64,000 nt of DNA from Anaerostipes sp. (GTDB lineage Bacteria; Bacillota; Clostridia; Lachnospirales; Lachnospiraceae), in NCBI GenBank assembly GCA_028697725.1, contig JAQVEG010000002.1, positions 22,123 to 86,122 of the forward strand, read 5' to 3'. The notes under the pieces are model-generated. The model saw nothing but the letters and a program-made list of their open reading frames with translations. It searched no databases and was not told the DNA's origin. This document shows, piece after piece, positions 41,377 through 53,764 of this stretch; the stretch's first letter is position 1; every line of letters starts with the position of its first letter. Both the position numbers and the translations under genes were made by a program.

Positions 41377-42768
41377 CTACTCTCCCATTAATTTCTTATC
41401 AATGGCTGCAGCTGCTGTTTTACCAGCCCCCATTGCAAGAATAACTGTTGCAGCACCTGTTACAGTATCTCCTCCAGCGTATACTCCTTCTTTGCTTGTC
41501 TTCATTGTATCTTCATCAACAATAATTCCACCCCATTTTTGAACATCAAGTCCTGGAGTTGTGTGACGAATTAATGGATTTGGACTTTGACCAATTGCAA
41601 TAACAACAGTATCAACGTCAAGATCATAATTTGATCCTTCAATTGGAACTGGACGTCTTCTTCCAGATGCATCTGGTTCTCCAAGTTCCTGCTTTACAAT
41701 CTCCATTTTGTCTACCCATCCGTCTTCGTTTCCTTTGACAGCAACTGGATTATTTAAGAATCTGAAAATAATTCCTTCTTCTTTTGCATGGTGTAATTCT
41801 TCTAAACGTGCTGGTGCTTCTTCTTCGCTACGACGATATACAATGTATACTTCTTCCGCTCCCAAACGCTTCGCTGTTCTAGCAGCATCCATTGCTACAT
41901 TTCCTGCTCCTACAACGGCAACTTTCTTTCCAATCTTCACTGGAGTTGCTACTTCTGGGAATTTGTATCCCTTCATTAAGTTGACACGAGTCAAGAATTC
42001 ATTTGCTGAATAAACACCTAATAAGTTCTCTCCTGGAATGTTAAGGAAACGTGGCAATCCTGCTCCACTTCCTACAAATACTGCTTCGTATCCATCTTCC
42101 ATTAATTCATCAATGGTAACAGAACGTCCAACAATGACGTTAGTTTCAATCTTAACTCCAAGTTTCTCTACAGATTCAATTTCCTTTGCTACCAAATCCT
42201 TTGGTAGACGGAATTCAGGAATACCATAACTTAATACACCACCAGCTTTATGTAAAGCTTCAAATACAGTTACGTCATATCCCTTTTTAATTAATTCTCC
42301 AGCACATGTAATTCCAGCTGGTCCACATCCAACAACAGCAACTTTTTTGCCATTCTTTTCAATCTTAACCTGAGCTGGCTTTGCATTGGCCATATGATAA
42401 TCTGCTACAAATCGTTCCATACGTCCGATTCCAACAGCCTCTCCTTTAATTCCACGAACACATTTACCTTCACATTGATTTTCTTGAGGACAGACACGTC
42501 CACAAATTGCTGGTAATGCATTCTCACTTGTAATAACTTGGTATGCACCTTCAAAATCTCCAGCTGCAACCTTTTCAATAAATTCTGGAATCGGTACATT
42601 CACTGGGCATCCATTGACACAAGGTTTATTCTTACAATTCAAACAGCGAGTTGCTTCTTCCATTGCCATCTCTTTTGTATATCCTAAAGTTACTTCTTCA
42701 AAGTTCTTATTACGTACATTAGGGTCTTGTTCTGGCATTGGTACTTTTGTTAGGCTCATATTTGCCAT
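41377..42768 (-). CDS. gltA: NADPH-dependent glutamate synthase small chain-like / NfnB
   Basis: CLNCKNKPCVNGCPVNVPIPEFI, CGRVCPQENQCEGKCVRG, VGCGPAGITCAGEL, VGAGNVAMDAAR. Confidence 0.93.
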   Translation of the reverse strand: MANMSLTKVPMPEQDPNVRNKNFEEVTLGYTKEMAMEEATRCLNCKNKPCVNGCPVNVPIPEFIEKVAAGDFEGAYQVITSENALPAICGRVCPQENQCEGKCVRGIKGEAVGIGRMERFVADYHMANAKPAQVKIEKNGKKVAVVGCGPAGITCAGELIKKGYDVTVFEALHKAGGVLSYGIPEFRLPKDLVAKEIESVEKLGVKIETNVIVGRSVTIDELMEDGYEAVFVGSGAGLPRFLNIPGENLLGVYSANEFLTRVNLMKGYKFPEVATPVKIGKKVAVVGAGNVAMDAARTAKRLGAEEVYIVYRRSEEEAPARLEELHHAKEEGIIFRFLNNPVAVKGNEDGWVDKMEIVKQELGEPDASGRRRPVPIEGSNYDLDVDTVVIAIGQSPNPLIRHTTPGLDVQKWGGIIVDEDTMKTSKEGVYAGGDTVTGAATVILAMGAGKTAAAAIDKKLMGE

Positions 42769-42770
42769 GA

Positions 42771-43601
42771 TTATTCACCTCTTCCTATCTTACATTGATG
42801 TTCTTCTTCTTTAAACATAGTTTGACGCTTCATACATTCATCAAAATCAACTTTGAAACCGTCAAAATCTGGTCCGTCTACACATGCAAACTTTGTCTCA
42901 CCACCGATGGTTACACGACATCCTCCACACATACCAGTTCCATCAATCATAATAGGATTTAAAGAAACCATTGTTGGGATATTATGCTGTTTTGTTATCT
43001 TTACAACATTCTTCATCATAATTAAAGGTCCAATGGAAATTACTTCATCAAACTTAACTCCGGCAGCAATCTTCTCTTCTAATACAGTTGTAACAAATCC
43101 CTTTGTTCCTAAGCTTCCGTCATCTGTTGCAATGTAAACATTGTCACAGAATTCTTCAAATAATTCCTTCAATAGAACATACTCTGCACTCTTACCACCA
43201 ATAATAACATCTACCTTGGTTCCAAGTTTAGCAAGTTTTCTTAGTTGTGGATATAGTGGTGCTGCACCAACTCCACCTGCCACACCAATGACACGATCTT
43301 TCTTTTCTAACTCAGCAGGTTGTCCCAACGGACCTACAAAATCAGTTACAAATTCGCCTTCTTTTTTCTTGCTCAATAATTCCGTTGTATATCCTACGAT
43401 TTGATAAATAATAGTAACAGTTTCTTTTTCCCTATCGTAATCAGCAATGGTCAATGGTACTCTCTCCCCATCTTCATCTACACGAATAATAATAAACTGC
43501 CCTGGTTCACACTTTTTTGCAACATATGGCGCATGAATCTCCATCAATTCCACCAAATTGTTCAGTGTCTGTTTTTTTACTATCTTATACACGAAACACA
43601 C
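42771..43601 (-). CDS. Sulfide/dihydroorotate dehydrogenase-like FAD/NAD-binding protein / NfnA
   Basis: Ferredoxin reductase-like FAD/NAD domain; C-terminal CGGCRVTIGGETKFACVDGPDFDG. Confidence 0.93.
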   Translation of the reverse strand: MCFVYKIVKKQTLNNLVELMEIHAPYVAKKCEPGQFIIIRVDEDGERVPLTIADYDREKETVTIIYQIVGYTTELLSKKKEGEFVTDFVGPLGQPAELEKKDRVIGVAGGVGAAPLYPQLRKLAKLGTKVDVIIGGKSAEYVLLKELFEEFCDNVYIATDDGSLGTKGFVTTVLEEKIAAGVKFDEVISIGPLIMMKNVVKITKQHNIPTMVSLNPIMIDGTGMCGGCRVTIGGETKFACVDGPDFDGFKVDFDECMKRQTMFKEEEHQCKIGRGE

Positions 43602-43749
43602 CTCTTTCTTCTTTTAAATAGTATCTTTGTCTATTATACATTGTAAAACAATATTAGAAAAGCACTTTTTGTTTTTTTGCATTAAATGCATTATACAAAA
43701 TTTAATTTCATTTGTCTAGTTTATAAAAAATATTATTTCTTGTCAATTA

Positions 43750-43786
43750 AAAAAACCGCATTAGTTGATAATTATAACTAATGCGG
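43750..43786 (-). terminator. Terminator after groEL
   Basis: Minus strand CCGCATTAGTTATAATTATCAACTAATGCGGTTTTTTT. Confidence 0.9.
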
Positions 43787-43825
43787 CAAATTCTAGATAT
43801 TTTATTTTATGAAATGGTCAGATAA

Positions 43826-45454
<1,629 letters not shown>

Positions 45455-45470
45455 TTATATTCCTCCAAAT

Positions 45471-45743
45471 CTACTCAACAACTGCTAAAATATCACTTTG
45501 TCTTACTACAATATATTCTTCATCTTCTAATTTCACTTCTGTTCCAGCATATTTAGAATAAATAACCTTTTGGCCAGCTGTAACTTCCATCTTTACTTCT
45601 TCAGTTCCTGGTCCTACTGCAACAACTTCAGCTTCTTGTGGCTTTTCTTGAGATGCGGTCGTTAGTACAATCCCTGACTTTGTTGTTGTCTCTGCTTCAA
45701 CTTGTTTTAAGACAACTCTGTCTCCTAATGGTGTTAACTTCAT
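45471..45743 (-). CDS. groES: Co-chaperonin GroES
   Basis: MKLTPLGDRVVLKQ...VIYSKYAGTEVK. Confidence 0.98.
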   Translation of the reverse strand: MKLTPLGDRVVLKQVEAETTTKSGIVLTTASQEKPQEAEVVAVGPGTEEVKMEVTAGQKVIYSKYAGTEVKLEDEEYIVVRQSDILAVVE

Positions 45744-45790
45744 AAAATTACCTCCTAAATATAAAACATACTATCATTGTCATTTTATTG

Positions 45791-45817
45791 TTAGCACTCT
45801 TACTTCTCGAGTGCTAA
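45791..45817 (-). promoter_or_regulatory. CIRCE element (HrcA operator) upstream of groESL
   Basis: Exact TTAGCACTC-N9-GAGTGCTAA. Confidence 0.97.
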
Positions 45818-45828
45818 CTACAAGGTAT

Positions 45829-45856
45829 AGTATAACACCACTCCAAAAAAATGCAA
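45829..45856 (-). promoter_or_regulatory. groESL promoter
   Basis: TTGCAT (45851-45856) -16 bp- TATACT (45829-45834), directly upstream of CIRCE. Confidence 0.7.
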
Positions 45857-45952
45857 GAGAAAATAATAATTTATTTTGATTAAATTCTCTTTTTGAGAAA
45901 AAACATTGGACAAATGTTAAAGAGGATGCCAAAAAAGCACCCTCTTTCCTCT

Positions 45953-47611
45953 CTAACTTGGCTTGTACGAACTCTTTAAGCTGACAATCCTGTTAAATAC
46001 CATATTCTCTTTTGTTGAATCCTTTGTATCAATGCAGTAATATCCATCCCGCATAAATTGAAAACTATCTCCAGGTCCGTATTCTTCTAACGCAGGTTCC
46101 ACATATGCATCTTTAATGACAGTCAAAGAATTAGGATTAAGGTTTATGTTTCCATCTTCATCATAAACACCCTTTTCTTCATCTACAATATTCTCATACA
46201 AACGAACTTCTGCCTTTTTTGCAAATGGTGCTGCAATCCAATGAATGGTTCCACGTACTTTTCTTCCATCTGGACTGTTTCCACCCTTTGACTCTGGATC
46301 ATAAGTTCCATAAATGGTTGTAACCTTTCCATCTTCATCTGTCTCATAATCTGTACATGTCACAAAGTAAGCATTCATTAAACGAACTTCATTTCCCACA
46401 TAAAAACGACGATACTTTTTAGGTTTTTCAATTTTAAAATCTTCTCGTTCAATATATAGTTCTTTGCAGAAAGGAACTTCTCTTGTTCCCATGGCTTCAT
46501 TTTCCTGATTATTCTTCGCTTCCAGATATTCCACTTGATCTTCTGGATAATTGGTAATGACCAACTTAATAGGGTCAAGCACTGCTGCGACTCTTGGTCT
46601 TTTTAATTTTAAGTCATCACGAATGCAGTATTCCAGCATTGCCATATCAACAGCACCATGACTCTTTGTCACTCCGACTAAATTCATAAACTGCTGAATA
46701 GATTCTGGTGTATAGCCTCTTCTTCTTAAAGCTGACAATGTAACTAGTCTTGGGTCATCCCAGCCATCAACAATTCCATCATCAACAAGCTTCTTAATAT
46801 AACGCTTTCCTGTGACTACATTCTCAAGATAGAGCTTTGCAAACTCAATCTGTCTCGGTGGACAGTCAAATTCACATTCTTGTACTACCCAGTCATAAAG
46901 TGGTCTGTGGTCTTCAAATTCAAGTGTACAAATGGAATGTGTAATCCCCTCAAATGCATCTTCCAGTGGATGTGCAAAATCATACATTGGGTAAATACAC
47001 CATTTATTCCCTGTGTTGTGATGTTCCATACGAGCAATACGATATAAAATCGGATCTCTCATATTAATGTTTCCTGATGTCATATCAATCTTTGCACGAA
47101 GAACTTTAGAACCATCTTCAAATTCTCCTGCCTTCATTCTTCGAAACAAATCAAGGTTTTCTTCTGGTGTACGATCACGATATGGACTATTCTTTCCAGG
47201 TTCTGTTAAAGTCCCTCTATATTCACGAATCTCTTCTGGAGTCAAATCACATACATATGCTTTCCCCTTCTGAATCAAAAATTCCGCACACTCATACATA
47301 CGGTCAAAACAGTCAGATGCAAAATAAATATGATCTTTATAATCACATCCAAGCCAGTCGATATCTTCTTTAATTGAATCCACATACTCTGTCTTTTCCT
47401 TTGTTGGGTTGGTATCATCAAAACGGAAGTGAAATGTTCCTTGATACTCTTTTGCCAGCCCTGAATTCAAAAGAATTGATTTTGCATGCCCAATATGCAA
47501 ATATCCATTAGGTTCTGGCGGAAATCTTGTTACAACTTCCTTATAACGCCCCTCTTGTAAATCTTTTTCTATTTCCTGCTCTATAAAATTCTTTGAAACG
47601 GTTTCTTCCAT
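45953..47611 (-). CDS. glnS: Glutamine--tRNA ligase
   Basis: [52 protein letters not shown]. Confidence 0.96.
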   Translation of the reverse strand: MEETVSKNFIEQEIEKDLQEGRYKEVVTRFPPEPNGYLHIGHAKSILLNSGLAKEYQGTFHFRFDDTNPTKEKTEYVDSIKEDIDWLGCDYKDHIYFASDCFDRMYECAEFLIQKGKAYVCDLTPEEIREYRGTLTEPGKNSPYRDRTPEENLDLFRRMKAGEFEDGSKVLRAKIDMTSGNINMRDPILYRIARMEHHNTGNKWCIYPMYDFAHPLEDAFEGITHSICTLEFEDHRPLYDWVVQECEFDCPPRQIEFAKLYLENVVTGKRYIKKLVDDGIVDGWDDPRLVTLSALRRRGYTPESIQQFMNLVGVTKSHGAVDMAMLEYCIRDDLKLKRPRVAAVLDPIKLVITNYPEDQVEYLEAKNNQENEAMGTREVPFCKELYIEREDFKIEKPKKYRRFYVGNEVRLMNAYFVTCTDYETDEDGKVTTIYGTYDPESKGGNSPDGRKVRGTIHWIAAPFAKKAEVRLYENIVDEEKGVYDEDGNINLNPNSLTVIKDAYVEPALEEYGPGDSFQFMRDGYYCIDTKDSTKENMVFNRIVSLKSSYKPS

Positions 47612-47658
47612 GGTTTTCCTCCAAAATCATCATAATACTCTATAATATAAAGTATTTT

Positions 47659-49011
47659 CTATATACATTCAAGCACTTCTCGTACATTTGAGACACCAAT
47701 TAATTTCATGTCTACCTTTTGCTGCATGGCATCCACATTAGCTTTTGGCAAAATACAAGTTTTAAATCCAAGTTTTTTTGCTTCCTTGATTCTCTGTTCT
47801 CCATGAGAAACACCTCTCACTTCTCCTACAAGTCCAACCTCGCCAAATATAATCGTATCCTCTGCAACTGGCACATTCTTATAACTTGATGCAATTGCCA
47901 CAATAACTCCTAGGTCTATGGCTGGTTCTCCAAGGCGCATTCCTCCTGCAAGATTTACATAGGCATCGCAGCCTCCAAGATGAAGTCCAACTCTCTTTTC
48001 TAAGACAGCCATTAGTAAATTCACTCGATTGTAATCAATCCCCACTGCAGTCCTTCTTGGCATTTGAAAACTAGTTGGCGAAATCAATGCCTGGATTTCA
48101 ATTAAAATAGGTCTGGTTCCTTCCATGGAACAGACAACAACAGAACCTGAGGCATCCACAGGTCTTCCATTGAGCATAATCTGTGATGGATTCGCCACTT
48201 CTACCAGCCCATTGCTTCGCATCTCAAATACTCCAATTTCATTGGTAGAACCAAAACGATTCTTTACCCCTCGCAAAATCCGGTATGCTGCTTCTCGCTC
48301 TCCTTCAAAATATAATACAGTATCAACCATATGTTCTAAAGTCCTTGGTCCTGCAACAACTCCTTCTTTTGTAACATGTCCCACAATGAAAACTGCTACA
48401 TTGTGTTCCTTGGCAATTCGCATCATCTGTGCTGTTACCTCACGAACTTGTGAAACACTTCCTGCTGCAGACGTTAAGTCGTCACTAAACATGGTCTGAA
48501 TAGAATCAATTACAACAAACTTTGGTTTACTCCGAATGATTGCTTCTTTTATATCATCTAAATTAGTCTCGCAAAACAATAAAAGTTCTTCTTTAAATGT
48601 TCCGATTCTCTCAGCTCTCATCTTAATTTGATGTGCAGACTCTTCCCCTGAAACATAAAGCACTTTCTCTTTTCGATTCACCAGATTCCTACATACCTGT
48701 AGAAGAAGCGTTGATTTCCCAATCCCAGGATCTCCTCCCACTAAGGATAAGGAACCAGTTACAATTCCTCCTCCTAACACTCGGTCTAATTCCTTAATAT
48801 CTGTAGATATTCTCTCTTCTGTCAAAGCTTCAACCTCTGACATATTCATAGGAGAGGCAAAAGTCTTCTTGGACTTTGCCCCTCCTTTTTTTGTGAGAAC
48901 TTTTTCTTCTACAAAGGTATTCCACTCTTTACATCCTGGACACTGACCCATCCACTTTGACGACTCATGTCCACATTCACTGCAAAAATATACTGTCTTT
49001 TCCTTTGCCAT
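47659..49011 (-). CDS. radA: DNA repair protein RadA
   Basis: CSECGHESSKWMGQCPGCKEWNT zinc finger, GGDPGIGKSTL, KNRFGSTNEIGVFEM. Confidence 0.97.
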   Translation of the reverse strand: MAKEKTVYFCSECGHESSKWMGQCPGCKEWNTFVEEKVLTKKGGAKSKKTFASPMNMSEVEALTEERISTDIKELDRVLGGGIVTGSLSLVGGDPGIGKSTLLLQVCRNLVNRKEKVLYVSGEESAHQIKMRAERIGTFKEELLLFCETNLDDIKEAIIRSKPKFVVIDSIQTMFSDDLTSAAGSVSQVREVTAQMMRIAKEHNVAVFIVGHVTKEGVVAGPRTLEHMVDTVLYFEGEREAAYRILRGVKNRFGSTNEIGVFEMRSNGLVEVANPSQIMLNGRPVDASGSVVVCSMEGTRPILIEIQALISPTSFQMPRRTAVGIDYNRVNLLMAVLEKRVGLHLGGCDAYVNLAGGMRLGEPAIDLGVIVAIASSYKNVPVAEDTIIFGEVGLVGEVRGVSHGEQRIKEAKKLGFKTCILPKANVDAMQQKVDMKLIGVSNVREVLECI

Positions 49012-49023
49012 AATTGTCCTTTT

Positions 49024-49437
49024 CTATAACTTTTTCACGCGAACAGATGCAGGTCTTCCCTCATTCAATTCAACACCAATGGTAAGCTTTCCTGCTAAGT
49101 TAGCCTTGATTGTTCCTACATTTGTATTATCAATATACACTTTGTATTCTTTTTCAGGTTCAACTTCCAATGTGATTTGAACATCTTCTGCTGATTCAAC
49201 ATCAAAAGCAACTCCATCTGTAGTTGCAACAAATCCATGCACACTTGATCCTGGAACTGATTCAAAAATCAACTGACCATTCTTATCTAATTTAGTCATG
49301 GTCTTATAGGTTTTAATCTTGTATAAATCCCCCTCGAACTCAATTCCGTCTTTTTTGGCTTTTGTCCCTAAAGTATAATCACCAAAGCTTACAGTTCCGT
49401 TCTCCTCACTTTGAAATAAATCTGTAACTACTGCCAT
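49024..49437 (-). CDS. Conserved hypothetical protein between clpC and radA
   Basis: 137-aa ORF with good SD; predicted beta-rich; no confident family. Confidence 0.75.
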   Translation of the reverse strand: MAVVTDLFQSEENGTVSFGDYTLGTKAKKDGIEFEGDLYKIKTYKTMTKLDKNGQLIFESVPGSSVHGFVATTDGVAFDVESAEDVQITLEVEPEKEYKVYIDNTNVGTIKANLAGKLTIGVELNEGRPASVRVKKL

Positions 49438-49488
49438 GTTTTTATCCTCCTTACATGTACACTTTTGTTATTGTCATTATATAATATA

Positions 49489-51945
49489 TTACTTCTTTTT
49501 ACTAGCATCCTGAAAAGAAAATGTAAGGTTTTTGTTATTTTTCCCAACAACCACAGTTTGGTCTGCTTTTAATTCTCCTTCTAAAATCTTATCTGCCAGT
49601 ACATCTTCTATCTCTCTTTGAATCACACGTTTTAATGGTCTTGCACCATATTTTTCATCAAATCCCTTTTCTGTCATCACGTCATATGCAGCCGATGTTA
49701 CTTTTAGCGTAATATTATAAGTATCCTTTAGCTGGCTGATTAACCCTTTCATTTGCAGTTTCGCAATCTTTTTGATTTCATCTTTTGTCAAAACAGTAAA
49801 TACAATGGTCTCATCAATTCGATTCAAAAACTCTGGTCGGAAAATCTGATGCACTTCTTCCATCACCCCGCGAGTCATTGCTTCATGATTTCCATTCTTA
49901 TCTGCAGATGTTGTAAATCCAAGCTTCTTTGGTGAAATAATACGATTGGCACCAGCATTTGATGTCATAATAATAATTGTATTTTTAAAATCTACTTTTC
50001 TTCCATTAGTATCTGTGATGTGTCCATCATCTAATACTTGAAGGAGAATATTAAACACATCTGGATGTGCTTTTTCTATCTCATCAAATAAAATTACAGA
50101 ATATGGATGATTCCTTACCTGCTCACTTAACTGACCACCTTCCCCAAATCCAACATAACCTGGAGGAGAGCCAATAATTTTAGAAACACTGTGTTTTTCC
50201 ATGTACTCAGACATGTCCACACGAATTAAATCTTCTTCTCTTCCAAACATGGTCTTTGCAAGTATCTTGGATAACTGGGTTTTTCCAACCCCTGTAGGTC
50301 CTAAAAACAAGAAAGATCCAATTGGCTTTTTGGGATCATTCAATCCAACTCTGCTTCTCTTTATAGCTTTGGCTACCGCTGTCACTGCCTTATCCTGACC
50401 AATGACCTCTTTATGAAGAGTGTCGTCTAATCGACGCAATCTTTGCATCTCCTTTTGTTGTAACTGTGTCATTGGAATCTTGGTCCATGCAGCAATCACT
50501 TCTTCTATATCAGATTCTTCTAACACTGGAAGTTTATTGTTCTTCCTCTGGTTTTTCTTTTGAAGTTTTAATAACTGATCTTGTTGATCCTGCTTTTCCT
50601 CCTTGATACGAGTTGCAAGAGACATATCTTCATTTGAAATTGCTTCTTCCATTTGATGATTTAACAACTTTATTGATTTTTGAATTTCCTCCAAAGAAGC
50701 AATTCCTTTTCCCTGCTCCATTCGTTTTCTAGCACAAGATTCGTCTAACAAATCAATTGCCTTATCTGGTAAAAAACGATCCCCAATATAACGATCTGAC
50801 AACTTGACAATAGTTTCTGCCATACTATCATCTACTAATACTCTATGATGTGCTTCAAACTTATACTTGATTCCTTTGATGATTTCAATGGTTTGCTCTA
50901 CTGTAGTCTGTTCTACCCGAATGGGCTGAAAACGCCTTGCAAGTGCTGCATCCTTCTCAAAATACTTTGTATACTCTTCACTTGTTGTAGCTCCAATTAA
51001 TTGAAAGTTTCCTCTTGCCAAGGATGGCTTTAGGATATTCGATGCATCCATAGCTCCCTCGGAACCACCTGTTCCTATCATCGTATGAATCTCATCAATA
51101 AATAAAATAATAGAATCATCATCTTCCACTTCAGTGATGATTTTCTTCATACGTTCTTCAAACTCTCCACGATACTTTGTTCCTGCAACAACTCTGGTCA
51201 AATCAAGAGATAGTAGACGCTTTCCCTTTAAGGTATCTGGAACCTGCCCTAATACAATCTTCTTTGCCAGTCCTTCAATAATTGCAGTTTTTCCAACTCC
51301 TGGCTCCCCAATAAGACATGGATTATTCTTTGTTCTCCTGCAAAGAACTTGCAGCACTTGATTCATCTCTGTTTCTCTTCCAACCATAGGATCCAATTCA
51401 TCCTCAAATGCCAGTTTGGTTAAATCTGTACTAAAATCTTCAATAGAATTCTCTCTGCCTTCTGAAAAATAGTCTGCCGCAGACACATTGACAAACTCTG
51501 AATTCGCATCCTTTTCATCCAACCCCATAGTTACCAGCGTATCAATATACATTCCATCCACTGCAATCCCTTTATTCTTAAGGAATCTAACCACTTCATT
51601 CTCTTCATCTTTTAAGACAGCCAAAAGCAAATGTTCTGTTCCAATGGAATCATTCCCAAAACGAACTGCAATTCTTCCACTTAGTGCTAGAATGCTCTCT
51701 GCACGAGGAGTATACTTTACTACCCTCTTCTCCTCTATGACAGAATTCCTCTTTACTTCTTCTTTGAGCAATTCTTCCGTAACTCCATGCATCTGGATCA
51801 CTTCATAGGCCACAGTCCCTTTTACTTTGGTTAATCCAAAAAACAAATCTATACTTCCTATATCATAGCTTCCACATTTTTTTGCGTACTTTTTTGCTTC
51901 ATCTAATACGCGGCTTGCTAATCTTGTAAACGGTAATTTCTTCAT
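49489..51945 (-). CDS. clpC: ATP-dependent Clp protease ATP-binding subunit ClpC
   Basis: Clp-N repeats, two AAA+ modules (GEPGVGKTAIIEGLA; GPTGVGKTQLSKILA), UVR-like linker. Confidence 0.96.
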   Translation of the reverse strand: MKKLPFTRLASRVLDEAKKYAKKCGSYDIGSIDLFFGLTKVKGTVAYEVIQMHGVTEELLKEEVKRNSVIEEKRVVKYTPRAESILALSGRIAVRFGNDSIGTEHLLLAVLKDEENEVVRFLKNKGIAVDGMYIDTLVTMGLDEKDANSEFVNVSAADYFSEGRENSIEDFSTDLTKLAFEDELDPMVGRETEMNQVLQVLCRRTKNNPCLIGEPGVGKTAIIEGLAKKIVLGQVPDTLKGKRLLSLDLTRVVAGTKYRGEFEERMKKIITEVEDDDSIILFIDEIHTMIGTGGSEGAMDASNILKPSLARGNFQLIGATTSEEYTKYFEKDAALARRFQPIRVEQTTVEQTIEIIKGIKYKFEAHHRVLVDDSMAETIVKLSDRYIGDRFLPDKAIDLLDESCARKRMEQGKGIASLEEIQKSIKLLNHQMEEAISNEDMSLATRIKEEKQDQQDQLLKLQKKNQRKNNKLPVLEESDIEEVIAAWTKIPMTQLQQKEMQRLRRLDDTLHKEVIGQDKAVTAVAKAIKRSRVGLNDPKKPIGSFLFLGPTGVGKTQLSKILAKTMFGREEDLIRVDMSEYMEKHSVSKIIGSPPGYVGFGEGGQLSEQVRNHPYSVILFDEIEKAHPDVFNILLQVLDDGHITDTNGRKVDFKNTIIIMTSNAGANRIISPKKLGFTTSADKNGNHEAMTRGVMEEVHQIFRPEFLNRIDETIVFTVLTKDEIKKIAKLQMKGLISQLKDTYNITLKVTSAAYDVMTEKGFDEKYGARPLKRVIQREIEDVLADKILEGELKADQTVVVGKNNKNLTFSFQDASKKK

Positions 51946-51977
51946 AAGTCCTCCTAAAATGTAATTGTCATTCCCTG

Positions 51978-52349
51978 CTAACCAATCTCACTATATATTC
52001 CATCAATTAATTGACAGATTTCCTCTTTTGAAATTCCCTTACAAATACACTTTGTAACAATAGGATACAATCGCTCCTTCATCTCTTCTAATTCTTTTGC
52101 TTTTGAATCGGACTCAACCCACACAACAGCTCCGCTTCGACGATCCACCTTCAAAAATCCTTCATCTCTTAGAATTCCATATGTTTTATTCACCGTATGC
52201 ATATTCACTCCAAGAACTTCTGCCATCTGTCTTACTGAAGGTAGGGATTGTCCTTGCGTATACTCTTCTGTGGCAATTCCCATAATAATCTGATTGTGTA
52301 ATTGAATATAAATCGCTTCATCACTGTTAAAATCTATCTCAAATACCAT
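51978..52349 (-). CDS. Short GntR family regulator (YtrA/YhcF-type)
   Basis: AIYIQLHNQIIMGIATEEYTQGQSLPSVRQMAEVLGVNMHTVNKTYGILRDEGFLKVDRRSGAVV. Confidence 0.92.
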   Translation of the reverse strand: MVFEIDFNSDEAIYIQLHNQIIMGIATEEYTQGQSLPSVRQMAEVLGVNMHTVNKTYGILRDEGFLKVDRRSGAVVWVESDSKAKELEEMKERLYPIVTKCICKGISKEEICQLIDGIYSEIG

Positions 52350-52431
52350 CCTAATTCCTCCTTTACCTTCTATGTATACCCCTGGAAAATTGTTATACTT
52401 ATTCTATAATAAAGGATATAAAAGGTCAAGA

Positions 52432-52460
52432 AAAACCCCATCAAAAAATGATGGGGTTTT
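52432..52460 (-). terminator. Terminator after purD
   Basis: aaaaccccatca-aaaaa-tgatggggtttt. Confidence 0.9.
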
Positions 52461-52480
52461 ATATCATCTATTCAGATCAT

Positions 52481-53752
52481 TTATGCTTCATCAATTGCTT
52501 TTCCAATATCATTTCTCTTATATTTATTGGCAAAATCAATCCATTCTGTCGCCGCATAAGCATTGGCTCTTGCAGCCTTTAAATCTTCTCCCTTGGCTGT
52601 AACTCCAAGCACTCTTCCACCATTGGTTACAATCTTGTCACCATCAAACTTACTTCCTGCATGGAATACATAATATCCCTCTTTTTCTTTGAAAGTATCC
52701 AATCCTTTAATCTCAAATCCTTTGTCATACTTCTCAGGATATCCATCTGATGCTAATACAACACAGACAGCTGCATTATCTTCAAACTCCAATTGAATCT
52801 GATCTAATTTCCCGTCAATACAAGCTTCCATTACTTCAATCATGTCATTTTTCATGCGAGGCAGTACCACTTGAGCTTCTGGATCTCCGAATCTTGCATT
52901 GTACTCTAAGACTTTTGGCCCATCTTCAGTCAACATTAATCCTGTGAACAAAATTCCTGTAAATGGACGTCCCTCTGCTGCCATAGCATCCATGGTTTTC
53001 TGGTATACATACTTTTCGCAGAATTCTTCCACCTCTTTTGTATAGAATGGACTTGGTGAAAATGTTCCCATTCCTCCAGTATTCAATCCCTTATCTCCAT
53101 CTTTTGCACGCTTATGGTCTTGTGCCGATGTCATACAACGAATTGTCTTTCCATCACAGAAGGCAAGCACAGAAACTTCACGTCCTGTCATAAATTCTTC
53201 AATTACGATTTCATTTCCTGCATCTCCAAATTGCTTGTCCAGCATCAAGGTCTTAACGCCCTCTTTTGCTTCCTCTAATGTATTACAGATTAATACACCT
53301 TTTCCAAGTGCTAATCCATCTGCCTTCAATACAATCGGCATCTTTACAGTTTCCAAGTATTCTAATGCCTTTTGAGGATCTGTAAAATTCTCATATGCCG
53401 CTGTTGGAATCTCGTACTTCTTCATAAGATCCTTTGAAAATGCTTTGGATCCTTCAATAATTGCTGCATTGGCTCTTGGTCCAAAAACACGTAGACCTTC
53501 TGCTTCAAATATGTCCACAATTCCTCCAACAAGAGGATCATCCATTCCAATAATCGTTAAATCAATGGTATGTTCCTTCGCAAATGAAACAAGTTTGTCA
53601 AATTCCATTGCTCCAATATCAACGCATTCAGCAAATTCAGCAATTCCTGCATTTCCTGGTGCACAATATATTTTTTCGACTTTTTTATTCTTTGATGCAG
53701 CCCATGCAATTGCATGTTCTCTTCCACCACTTCCGACAATTAAAATCTTCAT
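52481..53752 (-). CDS. purD: Phosphoribosylamine--glycine ligase
   Basis: MKILIVGSGGREHAIAWA, NTGGMGTFSP, EYNARFGDPEAQ. Confidence 0.98.
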   Translation of the reverse strand: MKILIVGSGGREHAIAWAASKNKKVEKIYCAPGNAGIAEFAECVDIGAMEFDKLVSFAKEHTIDLTIIGMDDPLVGGIVDIFEAEGLRVFGPRANAAIIEGSKAFSKDLMKKYEIPTAAYENFTDPQKALEYLETVKMPIVLKADGLALGKGVLICNTLEEAKEGVKTLMLDKQFGDAGNEIVIEEFMTGREVSVLAFCDGKTIRCMTSAQDHKRAKDGDKGLNTGGMGTFSPSPFYTKEVEEFCEKYVYQKTMDAMAAEGRPFTGILFTGLMLTEDGPKVLEYNARFGDPEAQVVLPRMKNDMIEVMEACIDGKLDQIQLEFEDNAAVCVVLASDGYPEKYDKGFEIKGLDTFKEKEGYYVFHAGSKFDGDKIVTNGGRVLGVTAKGEDLKAARANAYAATEWIDFANKYKRNDIGKAIDEA

Positions 53753-53764
53753 GTTTTTTCCTTT

